Origin: an uncultured Actinomycetes bacterium
GTDB taxonomy: Bacteria; Actinomycetota; Actinomycetes; S36-B12
Direction: 5' to 3'
Assembly (NCBI GenBank): GCA_903848435.1
Contig: CAINGG010000314.1
Location: 1-5,711, forward strand
DNA length: 5,711 nt
Numbering within the stretch: position 1 is the first letter of the stretch; every line of letters begins with the position of its first letter. Below the pieces are notes generated by a model, which saw only the letters and a program-made list of their open reading frames with translations, searched no databases and had not been told where the DNA came from. Position numbers and translations under genes: made by a program. Shown one piece after another: positions 4,857 through 5,711 of the stretch.

Positions 4857-5711
4857 CTACCAGAAGTGCAGCCGTGAGATCGGCACCCGCTCGGTGGGCG
4901 TTCCTGTCAGAGGCTGACCATCCCACGTGACGGTCGAGCCATCTCCGGGCACTGCGACCTCACCGAGTACGCCGTGCCGCACCATGTCGCTGCCGCGCAC
5001 CGTGCGGCAGCCACGAACCACCAGTGCCTGTCGAGCTGACGGCAGAGCGCTCGATGCCGCTGAGTTCGTCAGCAGTCTCGACAACTCGGCTGGCGCTGCA
5101 CCAAGGGCGCCGAACTGCTCGGCGATCCGCAGGGGCTCAGCCTCCGAGATGCTTGCGTTGGGATCACCCGTCACGCCCCAGGCGGGGAACCCTGACTTCA
5201 GCACCAGCCATGGCTTGGCGGCGAAGCTCGACGGCGACCACAGCACGATGTCGGCGAGATACCCGGGCGCGATGCGTCCGATCTCGTGCGATAGCCCGTG
5301 CGCGAGCGCCGGGTTGATCGTGATCTTCGCGAGGTAGCGCAGGATGCGCTCGTTGTCGTCAGCCGTCTCATCGCTCATGACGCTGGCGAGGGCGAAGGTC
5401 CGCCACCACGTCTCTCCCGCGCGGCCCATGCCCTGGGCATCGGACGACGTCATGGGGATGACGCCCATGTCGTGCAGGCGGTTCTCCGCCGCCATGGTCA
5501 CCGCGCGCACCCGCGCCCGCGCGATGCGGATGTCGGAGTCGCTTCCGGCGTCCATGCCGTGGCACAGCAGGATCATGTCGAGGTGCTCGGCCACCGCGTT
5601 GCTGCCGTAGGGCAGCGTCGGGTTGGTCGATGACGCGAGCACGTTGTCGTGTCCGGCCAGGGTCAGCACATCGGGGGCATGGCCGCCGCCGCAGCCCTCC
5701 ACGTGGAAGGC
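4857..5711 (-). CDS. ureC: Urease subunit alpha (C-terminal half; 5' end beyond the window)
   Basis: Read on the minus strand, the frame is open to the window edge and ends in TAG (4857-4859); 284 residues are visible. Urease hydrolyses urea to ammonia and carbamate with a di-nickel centre in this cytoplasmic subunit. The visible part starts with FHVEGCGGGHAPD, whose first His equals nickel ligand His272 of Klebsiella UreC. Next come SSTNPTLPY and EHLDMILLCHGMD, with flap Cys50 and His51 (Klebsiella Cys319/His320). Then come the ARV arginine (Arg336 equivalent), TSSDAQGMGRAGE with nickel ligand Asp91 (Asp360), TINPALAHGLSHEIG, GYLADIVLWSP, GDPNASI and GCRTV. Every catalytic residue of this half is conserved. 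It is divergent: about 14 residues shorter than the Klebsiella C-terminal half as I recall it, with EGC for EGA and the end RLHFW instead of the usual RYFLF. The valine (GTG) at 5702 is internal, not a start. No ureE/F/G/D follows it; the next gene is convergent. Confidence 0.95.
   Translation of the reverse strand, partial: AFHVEGCGGGHAPDVLTLAGHDNVLASSTNPTLPYGSNAVAEHLDMILLCHGMDAGSDSDIRIARARVRAVTMAAENRLHDMGVIPMTSSDAQGMGRAGETWWRTFALASVMSDETADDNERILRYLAKITINPALAHGLSHEIGRIAPGYLADIVLWSPSSFAAKPWLVLKSGFPAWGVTGDPNASISEAEPLRIAEQFGALGAAPAELSRLLTNSAASSALPSARQALVVRGCRTVRGSDMVRHGVLGEVAVPGDGSTVTWDGQPLTGTPTERVPISRLHFW

Noticed and set aside
4927..5633. Several plus-strand open frames opposite ureC
   Set aside because: ureC is unmistakable on the minus strand; these are its GC-rich shadows.

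Overview
The window is GC-rich throughout, with GTG as well as ATG starts, purine-rich ribosome binding sites and long antisense shadow frames. Together with an L,D-transpeptidase of the mycobacterial type, this points to a high-GC actinobacterium. I cannot name the genus.

Layout: (1) Bases 1-1200, + strand, hold the C-terminal part of a PLP-dependent lyase/decarboxylase related to sphingosine-1-phosphate lyase. (2) After a 23-nt gap comes a complete acyl-CoA synthetase of the 4-coumarate:CoA ligase-like AMP-binding class (1224-2774); the two are probably one operon. (3) A 142-nt spacer holds a weak hairpin and a poor promoter candidate. It leads to a secreted L,D-transpeptidase with an N-terminal fibronectin type III domain (2917-4392). 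(4) An RNA-structure-rich gap follows (4393-4645). It holds a perfect 22-bp inverted repeat with a second palindrome in its loop, then three hairpins back to back. (5) These end just before a strong ribosome binding site and an easily overlooked 42-codon gene (4646-4774). (6) Two G+C hairpins (4786-4805, 4819-4851) separate it from a convergent gene. (7) The minus strand from 4857 to the window edge encodes the C-terminal half of the urease alpha subunit, UreC, in a rather divergent form.

How the genes may work together: the lyase and ligase pair could form a short catabolic path. A PLP lyase releasing a long-chain aldehyde, followed after oxidation by CoA activation, would mirror eukaryotic sphingoid-base breakdown. 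This is inference, because substrates cannot be read from the sequence. The L,D-transpeptidase acts in the cell wall and the urease in nitrogen or pH metabolism; neither shows a functional link to the pair. No mobile element, CRISPR array, tRNA or rRNA was seen. The parts least explained by known families are the inverted repeat and the hairpin leader plus small protein between 4416 and 4774.
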